A stretch of 64,000 bases of DNA from Roseospira navarrensis (GCF_009601025.1 NZ_WIVE01000001.1:186001-250000), one strand, 5' to 3'. Shown: positions 29,985 through 40,545, counted from the stretch's first letter. Numbers and translations are program-made. The notes: generated by a model from the letters alone, not told the origin.

Positions 29985-30521
29985 ATGAACTGGTATTGCG
30001 ACGTGGCCCCCGGCCACCCTTTTCATGGGCCGTATCACGACACCGAGTACGGCGTGCCGGTCTCGGATGAGACGGTTCTGTTCGAGCGCCTGTGCCTGGA
30101 GATCTTCCAGGCCGGGCTGTCCTGGCTGCTGGTCCTGAAAAAGCGCGAGGCGCTGAACGCCGCCTTTGCCGGGTTCGACGTGGACCGCGTGGCGGCCTTC
30201 GACGAGGCGGACCGCGCCCGGCTGCTCGCCGATTCGGGCATCATCCGCAACCGGCGCAAGATCGACGCCGTGATCCAAAACGCAAAGCGGGTTCAGGGTC
30301 TGCGCGACAGTCACGGCGGCTTCGCGGCCTGGATCGAGGCCCACCATCCCCGCGACCTGCCCGCGTGGGTCAAGCTGTTCCGGACCACGTTCCGGTTCAC
30401 CGGACCCGAAGTGGTGAACGAGTTCCTGATGAGCCTGGGGACCCTGCCCGGCGCCCACCGCGACGATTGTCCGGCGCAGGCCCGCATCCTTGCCTTGGGA
30501 CCGGCCTGGACTCGGTCCTGA
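29985..30521 (+). CDS. tag: DNA-3-methyladenine glycosylase I
   Basis: Base-excision repair enzyme removing 3-methyladenine, 178 residues. The zinc ligands are present: C5, H18 (Y-H-D-T-E-Y-G), H158 and C162 (H-x3-C). The helix-hairpin-helix region is preceded by G-L-S-W-L-L-V-L-K-K-R. It starts 23 bases after mce, with the GC-rich ribosome site GGGGGCCGC. In many relatives a DUF1467/proS block follows mce, so tag at this spot looks like a local rearrangement. Confidence 0.94.
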   Translation: MNWYCDVAPGHPFHGPYHDTEYGVPVSDETVLFERLCLEIFQAGLSWLLVLKKREALNAAFAGFDVDRVAAFDEADRARLLADSGIIRNRRKIDAVIQNAKRVQGLRDSHGGFAAWIEAHHPRDLPAWVKLFRTTFRFTGPEVVNEFLMSLGTLPGAHRDDCPAQARILALGPAWTRS

Positions 30522-30578
30522 GATCCGGCCCACCTCCGCTTGGCCCCGTCTGAGGCGGGATTCGGCCGGCCGTATGAC

Positions 30579-30605
30579 ACCGCCTGTCTTTATTGGCGGT
30601 TTCTT
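30579..30605 (+). terminator. Terminator candidate after tag
   Basis: ACCGCC at 30579 and GGCGGT at 30595 form a six-base stem with a ten-base loop, followed by TTCTT. It lies 58 bases after the tag stop and would end the long nuo-tag unit. Confidence 0.45.
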
Positions 30606-30646
30606 GCCGCCGCGGGCCGCCGACTCTGGCATTAACCGCTCAGGCC

Positions 30647-30656
30647 ATGGTACCAT
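30647..30656. promoter_or_regulatory. Ten-base perfect palindrome upstream of the ODP-GGDEF gene
   Basis: ATGGTACCAT lies 138 bases before the start codon in the only non-coding gap before this gene. It could be an operator half-site pair, but palindromes of this size can occur by chance. Confidence 0.25.
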
Positions 30657-30794
30657 ACGGGTCCTCCGCCCGCAGGCTGCCAGGATGGCGGCCCCCTGCT
30701 CGCGTGTCGTCCGGCCTCCCATCGCGATCATGGCGGCAGGAGGCTTTGCCGCGCAGGGTGATGGTCGGGGTGCGGCAGGAAAAGGGGTTGGATC

Positions 30795-32603
30795 ATGGAC
30801 TCCCTGACGGCGCATGCGGATGACCTGAACCCCGATGCTCCGATCGAGATCGCTGACCGTGTCTGGTGGGTCGGCCATTATCTGGAGGGCGACCCGTTCC
30901 AGTGCCACGTCTATCTGATCGAACACGGCGACCAGTCCGTGCTGTTCGATCCGGGCTCGGCCCTGACCTTCCGGCACACGCTGCGCAAGATCGAGGCGGT
31001 GACGTCGCTCTCGAACATCCGCTATTTCGTCTGCCACCATCAGGATCCGGACATCACGGGGGCGCTGCCCCTGATCGACCAGCTCGTCTGCCGCCCGGAC
31101 GCCGTCCTGGTCTGCCACTGGCGGGCCAAGGCGCTGCTGCGCCACTACGGCCTGGACATGCCCTTCTGGCTGATCGAGGACCATGACTGGCAGCTCGACC
31201 TGGGCGGGCGGCTGCTGAAGTTCATCTTCACCCCGTACGCCCATTTCCCGGGCGCGTTCGTGACGTTCGACGCGGCGACCCGCGTGCTGTTCTCCAGCGA
31301 CCTGTTCGGCGGCTTCACCGAGGGGTTCTCGCTGTTCGCCAAGGACAGAGGGTATTTCGAGAACCTGCGCCCCTTCCACGAGCACTACATCCCCAGCCGC
31401 GATATCCTCCAGTATGCTCTCAAGTCGATCCAGGAAGAGCCGATCGGCATGATCGCGCCCCAGCACGGTTCGATCATACCCGAGCACCTGGTGCCGTTCA
31501 TGATCAAGCAGCTCATGAACCTGGATTGCGGCCTGTTCCTGATGTCCCGGCAGACCACGGACATCAAGCGCCTGATGACCCTGAACCAGGCGATGAAGAA
31601 CATCACCCAGACCATGATCCTGTACCGGGACTTCCAGGACATCGCCAACAACCTGCTGGGCATCGCCCAGGAACTGTTGCCGGCCCTGTCGCTGGAATTC
31701 TACGCCCGCACGGCCGAGGGTCAGGTGCTGCACCTGTCGCCCGAGAACCGCTTCCGGGGTCGGCTGTCGGAGAGCCTGCCGCCGGCGCTGGACGCGGTGG
31801 CGCGGGACGCCCAGGCGGGATCCCGCCGCGTGTTCCACGACCTGCACGACATCGATCGGGCGGACCCGACCATCGTGGTTCCCCTGGCGACGCCGGGCAA
31901 CGGGCGCATCGACGGGATGGCGGTCATCACGCTGGCCGCCCCCTTGGAGGACAGCGACGAGACCGAGGACATCATCAGCCGGATGGTCACACCCCTGCAG
32001 GTGGCGGTGGAGCGCGAGACCATCTATCGCACGCTCGACATGGAGCGGCAGCGGTTCTACGAGACCTCGATCCGCGATCCTCTGACCGGCCTGTTCACCC
32101 GGTACTACATGCAGGAGACCATGACCCGGCTCATGGGCATCCAGGACCGGGACCCGAACGCGGCCATCGCTCTGGTGATGGTGGATGTCGACCACTTCAA
32201 GGGCGTCAACGACACCTATGGCCACGGCCAGGGCGACCTGGTCCTGCAGGCCGTCGCGGGCTGCCTCCAGCACGACGTGCGGCCCGGCGATCTGGCGGTG
32301 CGTCTGGGCGGGGAGGAGTTCGCGGTCTTCGTTGTCGGCACCACGCTGGAGCGTGCGCGCGACATGGCGGAGCGGCTGCGGGAGCGGGTGGCGGCGCTCA
32401 CGTTCAGCGGTCCCATGGTCGGGCGCGGCATCACGGCCAGTTTCGGGATCGCGCTGCGCCAGCAGCGGGAGTCGATCGACAGCCTGATCGAGCGCGCGGA
32501 TACCGCCCTGTACGAGGCCAAGGAAAGCGGCCGCAACCGGGTCTGCCTCGCCACAGCGATGCGGGCGGCCGACCCCGAGACGGACTCCGCCGAGGTCGCC
32601 TGA
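30795..32603 (+). CDS. Diguanylate cyclase with N-terminal ODP (diiron MBL-fold) sensor
   Basis: 602 residues. Residues about 15-240 form a metallo-beta-lactamase-like domain of the flavodiiron/ODP type with a ligand pattern H82-x-D84-x-D86, H150 (Y-A-H-F-P-G), D169 (F-S-S-D-L-F-G) and H224 (P-Q-H-G). These sit where FprA/ODP proteins bind two irons. The middle part resembles a linker/GAF-like region, and residues about 430-590 are a GGDEF domain. Its active loop is G-G-E-E-F (505-509) and an inhibitory R-x-x-D site sits at 496-499. Family knowledge suggests an oxygen or redox-tuned c-di-GMP synthase. No membrane segment is seen. AAAAGGGG precedes the start. Confidence 0.9.
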   Translation: MDSLTAHADDLNPDAPIEIADRVWWVGHYLEGDPFQCHVYLIEHGDQSVLFDPGSALTFRHTLRKIEAVTSLSNIRYFVCHHQDPDITGALPLIDQLVCRPDAVLVCHWRAKALLRHYGLDMPFWLIEDHDWQLDLGGRLLKFIFTPYAHFPGAFVTFDAATRVLFSSDLFGGFTEGFSLFAKDRGYFENLRPFHEHYIPSRDILQYALKSIQEEPIGMIAPQHGSIIPEHLVPFMIKQLMNLDCGLFLMSRQTTDIKRLMTLNQAMKNITQTMILYRDFQDIANNLLGIAQELLPALSLEFYARTAEGQVLHLSPENRFRGRLSESLPPALDAVARDAQAGSRRVFHDLHDIDRADPTIVVPLATPGNGRIDGMAVITLAAPLEDSDETEDIISRMVTPLQVAVERETIYRTLDMERQRFYETSIRDPLTGLFTRYYMQETMTRLMGIQDRDPNAAIALVMVDVDHFKGVNDTYGHGQGDLVLQAVAGCLQHDVRPGDLAVRLGGEEFAVFVVGTTLERARDMAERLRERVAALTFSGPMVGRGITASFGIALRQQRESIDSLIERADTALYEAKESGRNRVCLATAMRAADPETDSAEVA

Positions 32604-32629
32604 TCCCGGAGGGGAGAAAACACCACGTT

Positions 32630-32660
32630 CGCCGCCCTTTTCCCGAGGGGAAATGCGGCG
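32630..32660. terminator. Bidirectional hairpin between convergent genes
   Basis: CGCCGC at 32630 pairs with GCGGCG at 32655, with an inner TTTTCCC/GGGGAAA pair, giving a long stem between the GGDEF gene and the nucleotidase gene. No T-tract is visible. Confidence 0.4.
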
Positions 32661-32727
32661 GGGCAACCCGCCCGACACCGTGTCTTTGGAACCACACGCC
32701 CTTTCACCCAATTGCCGGGGGCCCGGC

Positions 32728-33465
32728 CTACACCGCCGCCCGGGCGGGGAGGGCATTGCGCCGGGCGGCCACCAGCCGTTCCAGCCAGACCGTCAGATCG
32801 TCGGTGATGTGGTGGCAGTGGGTGACGTCGGCCGCCGGGTCATAGCTCCAGTGGCTGGGGTCCAGCACCAGAACGGTGGTCATGCCCATGTCGCGGGCCG
32901 GCACCAGGTTCTTCAGGCTGTCCTCGATCATGCAGGCCGCGCGCGAGTCCAGGCGGCAGCGCTCCAGCATGGCCCGATAGGTCTCGGGGTAGGGCTTGGG
33001 CAGGAACCGGCCGGCCTCGATATCGAAGATGGCCTCGAATTGTCCGGCGATGCCAAGGCGGTCGAGCACCTGTTCGGCATGGGACAGCGAGCCGTTGGTG
33101 AACACCACCTTGCGGCCCTCCAGGCCGGCCAGGGCGGCGTCCAGGCGCGGCGCCGGGTCGATCACCGAATGGTCCAGATCGTGCACGTACTCCATGAAGG
33201 TGTGCGGCGACATGCCGTGTTCGATCATCAGGCCGCGCATGGACGTGCCGTACTGGTGGAAGTAGCGCTTCTGGACGACGAAGGCCTCGTCCTCCGGCAG
33301 ACCGAGGAAGTCGGCGATGAACCGCTTCATGCGCTGGTTCATCTGCTCGAAGATGTGCGTGCTGGCCGGGTACAGCGTGTTGTCCAGGTCGAACACCCAG
33401 TGCTCGACCTGGGGCAGCCCGCAGGCCGGCGCGGGGGTCACGGGCGGTGTGATCGGGGAGGTCAT
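32728..33465 (-). CDS. Pyrimidine 5'-nucleotidase (HAD superfamily)
   Basis: 245-residue HAD phosphatase of the SDT1-like type, dephosphorylating pyrimidine nucleotides. The motif-1 D-L-D-N-T-L-Y-P lies near residues 25-32, motif-2 V-F-T-N-G-S near 121-126, K-P-Y-P near 157, and motif-3 E-D-S-L-K-N near 181. GGGGAGG precedes the ATG. Substrate specificity is inferred from the D-L-D-N-T-L-Y-P form of motif 1, typical of this branch. Confidence 0.87.
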   Translation of the reverse strand: MTSPITPPVTPAPACGLPQVEHWVFDLDNTLYPASTHIFEQMNQRMKRFIADFLGLPEDEAFVVQKRYFHQYGTSMRGLMIEHGMSPHTFMEYVHDLDHSVIDPAPRLDAALAGLEGRKVVFTNGSLSHAEQVLDRLGIAGQFEAIFDIEAGRFLPKPYPETYRAMLERCRLDSRAACMIEDSLKNLVPARDMGMTTVLVLDPSHWSYDPAADVTHCHHITDDLTVWLERLVAARRNALPARAAV

Positions 33466-33587
33466 GGGGGGCGGCTGGCTCCGGTCCTGGGCGCGAGGGG
33501 CGGTGCGGGACGACGGAGGCCCCGCCGGTCCACGGCAGACATGGGGCAGATATGGGGGCGAACCGGCCGTGTGCCATGGGGGGCCGG

Positions 33588-34388
33588 TCAGTCCAGCCGC
33601 GCCAGCACCCCGTTCAGCACGGACTCCAGCCGGGCCAGATCATGCAGGTCCGACAGCCGGTGGTCGCCCGCCTTGACCAGGGTCACCTCGACGTCATCGC
33701 TGTCCAACTGGTCGAGCAGGCGCTGGGCCGTCCGCCACGGCACCGAGGCGTCCTGCATCCCCTGGATCAGGCGCACCGGGCAGCGGATCGGGATCGGCCC
33801 GTTCAGCAGCAGGTGTTGCCGGCCGTCCTGGATCAGCGCGTGGGTGATGGGGTAGGGCTGGTCGTCGTACTCCGACGGCACGTGCAGCACGCCGTCCCGC
33901 TCCAGGGTGGCCCGCTCTTCGGGGCTGAAGGCGGTCCAGACCAGCTCTTCCGTGAAGTCGGGCGCGGCGGCGATGCCCACCAGTCCGGCCACCCGCTCGG
34001 GGCGGGCCAGGGCGGCCAGCAGCATCAGCCAGCCGCCCATGGAACTGCCGACGATGACCTGTGGGCCCTCGGTCACGTGGTCGATCACCTGGATCAGGTC
34101 GTCCGCCCAGGCGCCGATGGTGCCGTCCTCGAAGCGTCCGTCAGACGCCCCGTGGCCGCGCTGGTCGAAGCGCACGAAGGCGCGGCCGGCGCGGCGCGCC
34201 CAATGCTCCAGGAACAGGGCCTTGCCGCCGCTCATGTCCGACATGAAGCCGTGCACGAAGATCACCCCGGGGCCCTTGCCGGTCTGTTGGTGATAGGCGA
34301 TGGTAGCGCCGTCCGGCCGGGTGAGTCGGCGCGGGGCGGGGTCGGTCGCGGGCGAGGACGGGGCGGCGGGGGACTCGGTCTCGGTCAT
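33588..34388 (-). CDS. Alpha/beta hydrolase (ABHD10-like thioesterase)
   Basis: 266 residues with the alpha/beta hydrolase triad: nucleophile Ser in G-S-S-M-G-G near residue 117, Asp in M-Q-D-A-S-V-P near 217, and His in G-D-H-R-L-S-D near 245. The F-V-H-G-F-M-S-D-M-S-G-G oxyanion strand near 44-55 matches the ABHD10 group, which contains serine thioesterases. The substrate is not clear. The start at 34388 faces the divergent glycosyltransferase gene across about 100 bases. Confidence 0.83.
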   Translation of the reverse strand: MTETESPAAPSSPATDPAPRRLTRPDGATIAYHQQTGKGPGVIFVHGFMSDMSGGKALFLEHWARRAGRAFVRFDQRGHGASDGRFEDGTIGAWADDLIQVIDHVTEGPQVIVGSSMGGWLMLLAALARPERVAGLVGIAAAPDFTEELVWTAFSPEERATLERDGVLHVPSEYDDQPYPITHALIQDGRQHLLLNGPIPIRCPVRLIQGMQDASVPWRTAQRLLDQLDSDDVEVTLVKAGDHRLSDLHDLARLESVLNGVLARLD

Positions 34389-34487
34389 CGATCCGGTTTC
34401 TACAGTCAGGGCTGGGAACGGGCGGGCGGCGCGGTCGTCCGGCGCAGTCCCGGCTTGGCGGGTGTCAACGACGGGGGCGACGCAGGC

Positions 34488-35672
34488 GTGACGGCGCACG
34501 GTACCACCGACCCGGGGTTCGGGGAAAGACAGGCGCGCCCGGACGGGCCGCCCACGGTGCTTCAGGTGCTGCCGGCCCTGGAGACCGGCGGCGTGGAGCG
34601 CGGCACCGTGGACGTGGCCGAGGGGCTGGCCGCCGCCGGGTGGCGCGCCCTGGTGGCCTCGGCGGGCGGCCGCATGGAGCGCGAGTTGGTGCGCGCGGGC
34701 GCGGAGCACATCCGCCTGCCGCTGGCCACCAAGAACCCGCTGGCCATCCGCCGCAACGCCGGCCGTCTGGCCCGCCTGATCCGGGAGCGCGGGGTCTCGC
34801 TCGTCCACGCCCGCAGCCGCGCCCCCGCCTGGAGCGCGCTCTGGGCCGCCCAGGCCACCGGCGTGCCCTTCGTGACCACGTTTCACGGCACCTACACGCT
34901 GGGCTCGTTCGAATGGAAGCGCCGCTACAACCGCGTGATGACCGAAGGGGCGCGGGTGATCGCCATCTCGCGGTTCATCAGCGAGCACATGCAGGCGCTC
35001 TATGACACCCCGGCCGAGCGCATCCGCGTCATTCCGCGCGGCGTGGACCTCTCGCGCTTCAGTCCGGAGGCCGTCAGCGAGCCCCGACTCGCGAGACTTG
35101 CCACCCGGTGGCGGCTGCCGGACGACGCCCCCGTGGTGCTGATGCCCGGCCGTCTGACCCAGTGGAAGGGCCAGACGCTGATGATCGAGGCCATGGCGCG
35201 CCTCAACCGCCCCGGGGTGCGCTGCCTGATCGTCGGATCCGACCAGGGGCGCACGGCCTATCGGGAGTCGCTGGAAGAGCTGGTGGCCCGGCGGGGTCTG
35301 GGCGGGCAGGTGCATATCCTGGACCACTGCGACGACATGCCGGCGGCCTATCGGCTGGCGAGCGTGGTGGTCTCGGCCTCGCTGGAGCCGGAGGCGTTCG
35401 GCCGTGTGCCGGCGGAGGCGCAGGCTCTGGGCCGGGTGGTTCTGGCGCCGCGCCACGGCGGCGCGGTGGAGATCGTCGAGGACGGCGTGTCGGGCTGGCT
35501 GTTCGAGCCCGGCGATCCCGACAGCCTGGCCCGCCATCTGGCCATGGCGCTGGACCTGGACGAGGCGGGGCGCGACGCCATGGCGTTCCGCGGCATGATG
35601 CAGACGCGGCGGGTGTTCTCGAAGGAGGCCATGGTCCTGGACACCCTGGCGGTCTACGGGGAATTGATCTAA
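34488..35672 (+). CDS. Glycosyltransferase family 4
   Basis: 394 residues with a GT-B fold. An N-terminal acceptor domain begins L-Q-V-L-P-A-L-E-T-G-G-V-E-R-G, and the C-terminal sugar-nucleotide domain has the P-G-R-L-T-Q-W-K-G block near 215 and the E-A-F-G-R-V-P-A-E-A-Q-A motif near 303 (the EX7E element). GTG at 34488 is the likely start, since no ATG precedes the conserved N-terminus. Probably transfers a hexose to lipopolysaccharide or another surface glycan; the next plus-strand gene is also a glycosyltransferase. Confidence 0.82.
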   Translation: MTAHGTTDPGFGERQARPDGPPTVLQVLPALETGGVERGTVDVAEGLAAAGWRALVASAGGRMERELVRAGAEHIRLPLATKNPLAIRRNAGRLARLIRERGVSLVHARSRAPAWSALWAAQATGVPFVTTFHGTYTLGSFEWKRRYNRVMTEGARVIAISRFISEHMQALYDTPAERIRVIPRGVDLSRFSPEAVSEPRLARLATRWRLPDDAPVVLMPGRLTQWKGQTLMIEAMARLNRPGVRCLIVGSDQGRTAYRESLEELVARRGLGGQVHILDHCDDMPAAYRLASVVVSASLEPEAFGRVPAEAQALGRVVLAPRHGGAVEIVEDGVSGWLFEPGDPDSLARHLAMALDLDEAGRDAMAFRGMMQTRRVFSKEAMVLDTLAVYGELI

Positions 35673-35795
35673 GACCAACGGCATCTGAAGATGACATCCT
35701 CCAGGAGTTTGGCCCAAGGAGACGGGACGTTCGATCTGTATGGCGGCCTGATCCCTCACGCGATGTTTTGCTTCGGGCCGATGTGGTCGGTGATG

Positions 35796-35880
35796 CCGGG
35801 CGGGAGTTGCACTCCCGCCCGGACCGTTGATCCCTTTCGCAATGACAAACGGTCCGGACGGGGCTGCAAGCCCCGTCCGG
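35796..35880. repeat. Two perfect hairpins in the spacer between glycosyltransferases
   Basis: The first has 12-base arms (CCGGGCGGGAGT, 35796-35807, with its complement at 35811-35822) and a three-base loop. The second has 11-base arms (CCGGACGGGGC, 35854-35864, and 35870-35880). An AT-richer stretch with CCGTT/AACGG ends lies between. The arrangement resembles a BIME-type dispersed repeat. The rest of the 238-base gap shows only a CAACGGCATCTGA-type word also found at 40353. Confidence 0.6.
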
Positions 35881-35910
35881 CATGCAGAATTGATCTAGAA
35901 CCTCGCGACC

Positions 35911-36912
35911 ATGACCCCTGACACGCCGTCGGCGCCCGGCCGTCCCCGCATCCTGGTCATCAAGCTGTCCGCATTGGGCGACGTTGTGCTTGCCCTCGGG
36001 CCGATGGCGACCATCCGGCGCCACCATCCGGATGCCCATCTGACCCTGCTGACCACGCGGCCGTTCGTGCCGCTGCTGGAGGCGAGCGGCCTGTTCGACG
36101 CCATCCACGTGGACCCGCGCGGCGGGCCGGGGCGTCCCCTGGCGTGGGCCGGGCTGGTGCGATGGCTGCGCGCGGAGCGGTTCGACCGGGTCTACGATCT
36201 CCAGACCTCGGACCGGACCGGCAGCTACTTCCGCGCCCTGCGCCTGCTGGGGGCCGCGCCGCCCTGGAGCGGCATCGCGCCCGGCTGCGCTTTTCGCCAT
36301 GACACGCCCCAGCGCACGCGCCTGCACTCCATCGAGCGGCAGGCGGAGCAACTGCGCATCGCCGGTATTGCCGAGACGCTGTTTCCCGACCTGTCGTTCG
36401 CCTGGCAGGGGCCGCACGCCGCCGACGTGGACCGCTTCGGCCTGCCCGACCGCTTCGCCCTGCTGGTGCCGGGCGGGGCCGCCCATCGGCCCGAGAAGCG
36501 CTGGCCCGCCGATCGGTTCGCCGATCTGGCGCGGTGGCTGGTGGCGTCGGAGGGGCTGGTTCCCGTGCTGCTGGGCACCGGGGCGGAGGCCGCCGAGATC
36601 GAGGGCATCCGCGCGGCCTGCCCCGAGGCCGTGTCGCTGGCCGGGCAGACGAGCCTGCTCGACATCCCCGCCTTGGGGCACCGCGCCGCCCTGGCGGTGG
36701 GCAACGACACCGGGCCGCTGCATATGATCGCGCTGGCGGGCTGCCCCACGGTCGCGCTGTTCTCCGCCGCGTCCAACCCGGACAAGCACCGCCCGCGCGG
36801 ACCGGCGGTGGTGGCGCTGCGTCGGGACAGCCTGGAGGCCCTGCCGGTGGATGCGGTGCGGGACGCCGCCCGTGGTGTCCGAAGCCCCGGGTCCGCCCGA
36901 CAAGACGGGTGA
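35911..36912 (+). CDS. Glycosyltransferase family 9 (heptosyltransferase-like)
   Basis: 333-residue ADP-heptose:LPS heptosyltransferase family protein. It starts I-L-V-I-K-L-S-A-L-G-D-V-V-L-A (residues 14-28), the diagnostic N-terminal loop, and has P-G-G-A-A-H-R-P-E-K-R-W-P near 187 and G-N-D-T-G-P-L-H near 263, the nucleotide-sugar pocket. Together with the preceding GT4 it suggests lipopolysaccharide core assembly. The exact donor is not certain. Confidence 0.87.
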   Translation: MTPDTPSAPGRPRILVIKLSALGDVVLALGPMATIRRHHPDAHLTLLTTRPFVPLLEASGLFDAIHVDPRGGPGRPLAWAGLVRWLRAERFDRVYDLQTSDRTGSYFRALRLLGAAPPWSGIAPGCAFRHDTPQRTRLHSIERQAEQLRIAGIAETLFPDLSFAWQGPHAADVDRFGLPDRFALLVPGGAAHRPEKRWPADRFADLARWLVASEGLVPVLLGTGAEAAEIEGIRAACPEAVSLAGQTSLLDIPALGHRAALAVGNDTGPLHMIALAGCPTVALFSAASNPDKHRPRGPAVVALRRDSLEALPVDAVRDAARGVRSPGSARQDG

Positions 36913-37328
36913 CCATGTGTCGGTCGTGCAGCCGGCCTGCCTCTGTCATCGCCGCGCGGCGGCTGTGGGAAACGACGCATGACGGGTATTGCAAGGGTTA
37001 TAAAATATTGTCGTGTGATCACGCAGGGCGGCGCCGAAGTGGCCCGTAAAGTGGGTCTATAAGCCCTAGAAAAATGAAAGCGGGCGGTTCTCGATTTTTG
37101 CGTCAGTAAGGGGGTTCTCTCTTCCGCATAAGGCGTTAAACTGAGGGGTCCTCAACGCCGTAAAGGAAGGGCAGGCAAACATTTGCCAGCATGTGACGGA
37201 TCCCGTCCCGCCCCGCGCCCTGTCCATTTTCGTCGTCCGGAGCCGGCGCGCGTCAGCCGGCCCGTGTGGTCCTCCCGCCCTCCCGCGTGGTGCGGTCGAG
37301 CCCGTTTGTTGCAACCGTGGTCCTATCG
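36913..37328 (+). other. AT-richer, structured leader upstream of the LuxO-like gene
   Basis: This 416-base gap has a marked A+T rise from about 36980 to 37190. It contains a stem-loop at 37132-37159 (GGCGT/ACGCC plus TGAGG/CCTCA) and a palindrome at 37174-37187. There is no clear ORF with a ribosome site. It could hold the promoter, an operator and possibly a small RNA. I found no sigma-54 GG-N10-GC pair in a convincing context. Confidence 0.4.
37174..37187. promoter_or_regulatory. Palindrome GGCAAACATTTGCC (candidate operator)
   Basis: Perfect six-base arms around a CA centre, with GC pairs extending it outward one base beyond a mismatch. Located about 140 bases before the LuxO-like start codon. 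Identity of any binding protein is unknown. Confidence 0.4.
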
Positions 37329-38939
<1,611 letters not shown>

Positions 38940-39480
38940 TCGGTGCGGCAGGCGCACAGGGCCTGCACGACCGCCTGCCCCTGGCCGGAGTCGCTGACCT
39001 GCTGTCCCTGCTGAAACGCGACCACCTGCAGCCCCCGGCCCGCGATGGCCTCCAGCAGTTCCCCCGGCCGCAGCAGGTGGTCCGGGTTGCGCGGCCGCGC
39101 GAAGCGCTCGTTGCCCAGCATGAAGGTCTGATAGAGCAGCACGCCGCCCGGCGCCACGGCGTCCACCAGCGGGCCGAACAGGGGCCGGTGCAGGTAGTTG
39201 GTCACCATCACGGCATCGAACGTGCGCCCGGCGAAGGGCCAGGGGGCGCCGTCCTCCAGGTCGGCGGTCACGATCTCGGCCCGGTCGGCCAGATCGGCCA
39301 CGGCGTCCGTATCCCGGTCCACCAGGGTGAGCGCAAAGCCGCGCGCCACCAGCCAGCGCGCATGGCGGCCCCCGCCGCAGGCCACGTCCAGCACCGCGCC
39401 GCCGGGCCGGATGAGCGCGGCGAACCGGGTGATCCACGGCGCGGGCACAGTCAGCTTCAGGTGCACTTCGGGTGGCGGCA

Positions 39481-40254
39481 TCAGGCGGCGGGTCCCAGGT
39501 CGAAGGTCTGGCGCGGCCGGACAAAGCCCAGGAAGCCGGCCGCCCGGGCGTCGGGCAGGGGGCCGTCCTTGTGGTGATAGAGCCACATGCGCGCCTTGAT
39601 GTCGGCCGGCAGGGTCGAGAGCTCGCTGTAGTGGGCGTGGGCCCCGCCGGGCCGCGGGCCCGTATCGCAGTCGTGGAAGATCAGCCGCGCCGCGCGGTAC
39701 CACGGCATCAGGCGCTCCGGCTGGCTGAGGCAGTCCGAGGTGAACAGCACCGGCCCCGCCGCCGTCCCGATGGACAGGCCGTAGGACCACATTTCCCCGT
39801 CCCCGGCGCGGATGTGCAGCACGGGCACCAGGTCGAGCGCGGCCCCGCCGAACCGGAAGCGGCCGTCCGGCGGCAGCGGGTGCACGCTGAAATAATGGTC
39901 GAGGCGGGCGCGGCCGAAGTCCAGCGCCTCCATCCCGGCCTTGAGCGCGGAATGCCACAGGGGCTCCGCCAGGGCGTCGCAGAGAAACAGGTCGGGACGG
40001 GCGGTGCCGGGACAGAAGTAGCTGGTGAAGCCGAACCACTCCATGCCGCCGATATGGTCGCCGTGCAGGTGACTGATGTAGACCGCGTCGATGTCCTGGC
40101 GGGACAGCCCGGCGGCCTTCAGCGCCCAGCGGACATCGGACCCGCAATCGATGAGGAGCCTGCGGCCGTCGTCCGCCTCCAGCACCGCGTTGCTCTGGAA
40201 ATTGTCGTCGGCGAGGGTGAAGGCCGCGCCGGTGCCGAGAAACTGCAGTCGCAT
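39481..40254 (-). CDS. MBL-fold metallo-hydrolase (RNase Z/PhnP-like)
   Basis: 257 residues of the metallo-beta-lactamase superfamily. The metal motif H-L-H-G-D-H-I-G-G lies near 63-71. Later ligands are plausibly H118 or so, D in F-T-S-D-C-L near 177, and the H-H-K-D-G segment near 229. The protein begins M-R-L-Q-F-L-G-T-G-A-A, typical of the RNase Z/PhnP branch. It may act on a small phosphodiester or RNA end. First gene of a pair with the methyltransferase. Confidence 0.78.
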   Translation of the reverse strand: MRLQFLGTGAAFTLADDNFQSNAVLEADDGRRLLIDCGSDVRWALKAAGLSRQDIDAVYISHLHGDHIGGMEWFGFTSYFCPGTARPDLFLCDALAEPLWHSALKAGMEALDFGRARLDHYFSVHPLPPDGRFRFGGAALDLVPVLHIRAGDGEMWSYGLSIGTAAGPVLFTSDCLSQPERLMPWYRAARLIFHDCDTGPRPGGAHAHYSELSTLPADIKARMWLYHHKDGPLPDARAAGFLGFVRPRQTFDLGPAA

Positions 40255-40545
40255 CCGTCTGGTCCGTCTGGCGTCCTGCCGCCCGTCTGGCTGATGTGGG
40301 TCCGCGCGGGCCCGCCCAGAATAGGGACGTTTCCCGGCCCTGAACACCTTATATCAACGGCATCTGACGATGACCGTCGAAGCCCGTGGCCGGCCCTGGC
40401 GCCGCTGCGCGATGCCATTCGTTTCCGGACGGCCGCCCGAAGGGCGCCCGAGGCGGGGGAGTCACACGCGCCCGCCGCTGGTGTGGTATGTTTTGGCGGT
40501 CCCGTGACAGGACCCTGACGTCCCTTTCCCCTGCGAGCCCGTCCG
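40255..40545. other. Spacer between MBL gene and nucleotide cyclase
   Basis: 291 bases with both genes divergent. It contains the word TCAACGGCATCTGACGATGAC at 40352-40372, matched by CCAACGGCATCTGAAGATGAC near 35676. A TATGTT block near 40487 could be a -10 but has no good -35. Confidence 0.35.

Noticed and set aside
29799-32756. A 985-codon minus-strand open frame opposite mce, tag and the GGDEF gene
   Set aside because: It crosses three genes with convincing domains on the other strand. High GC3 produces long antisense frames.
33552-34487. Upstream extension of the GT4 gene
   Set aside because: The frame is open through the antisense strand of the hydrolase gene, but family similarity starts only near 34540. 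GTG at 34488 is the sensible start.
36960-37060. Possible sigma-54 promoter before the LuxO-like gene
   Set aside because: I looked for GG-N10-GC. The nearest GC (in TATTGC) lacks GG at the right distance, and the palindrome at 37174 gives N9, not N10.
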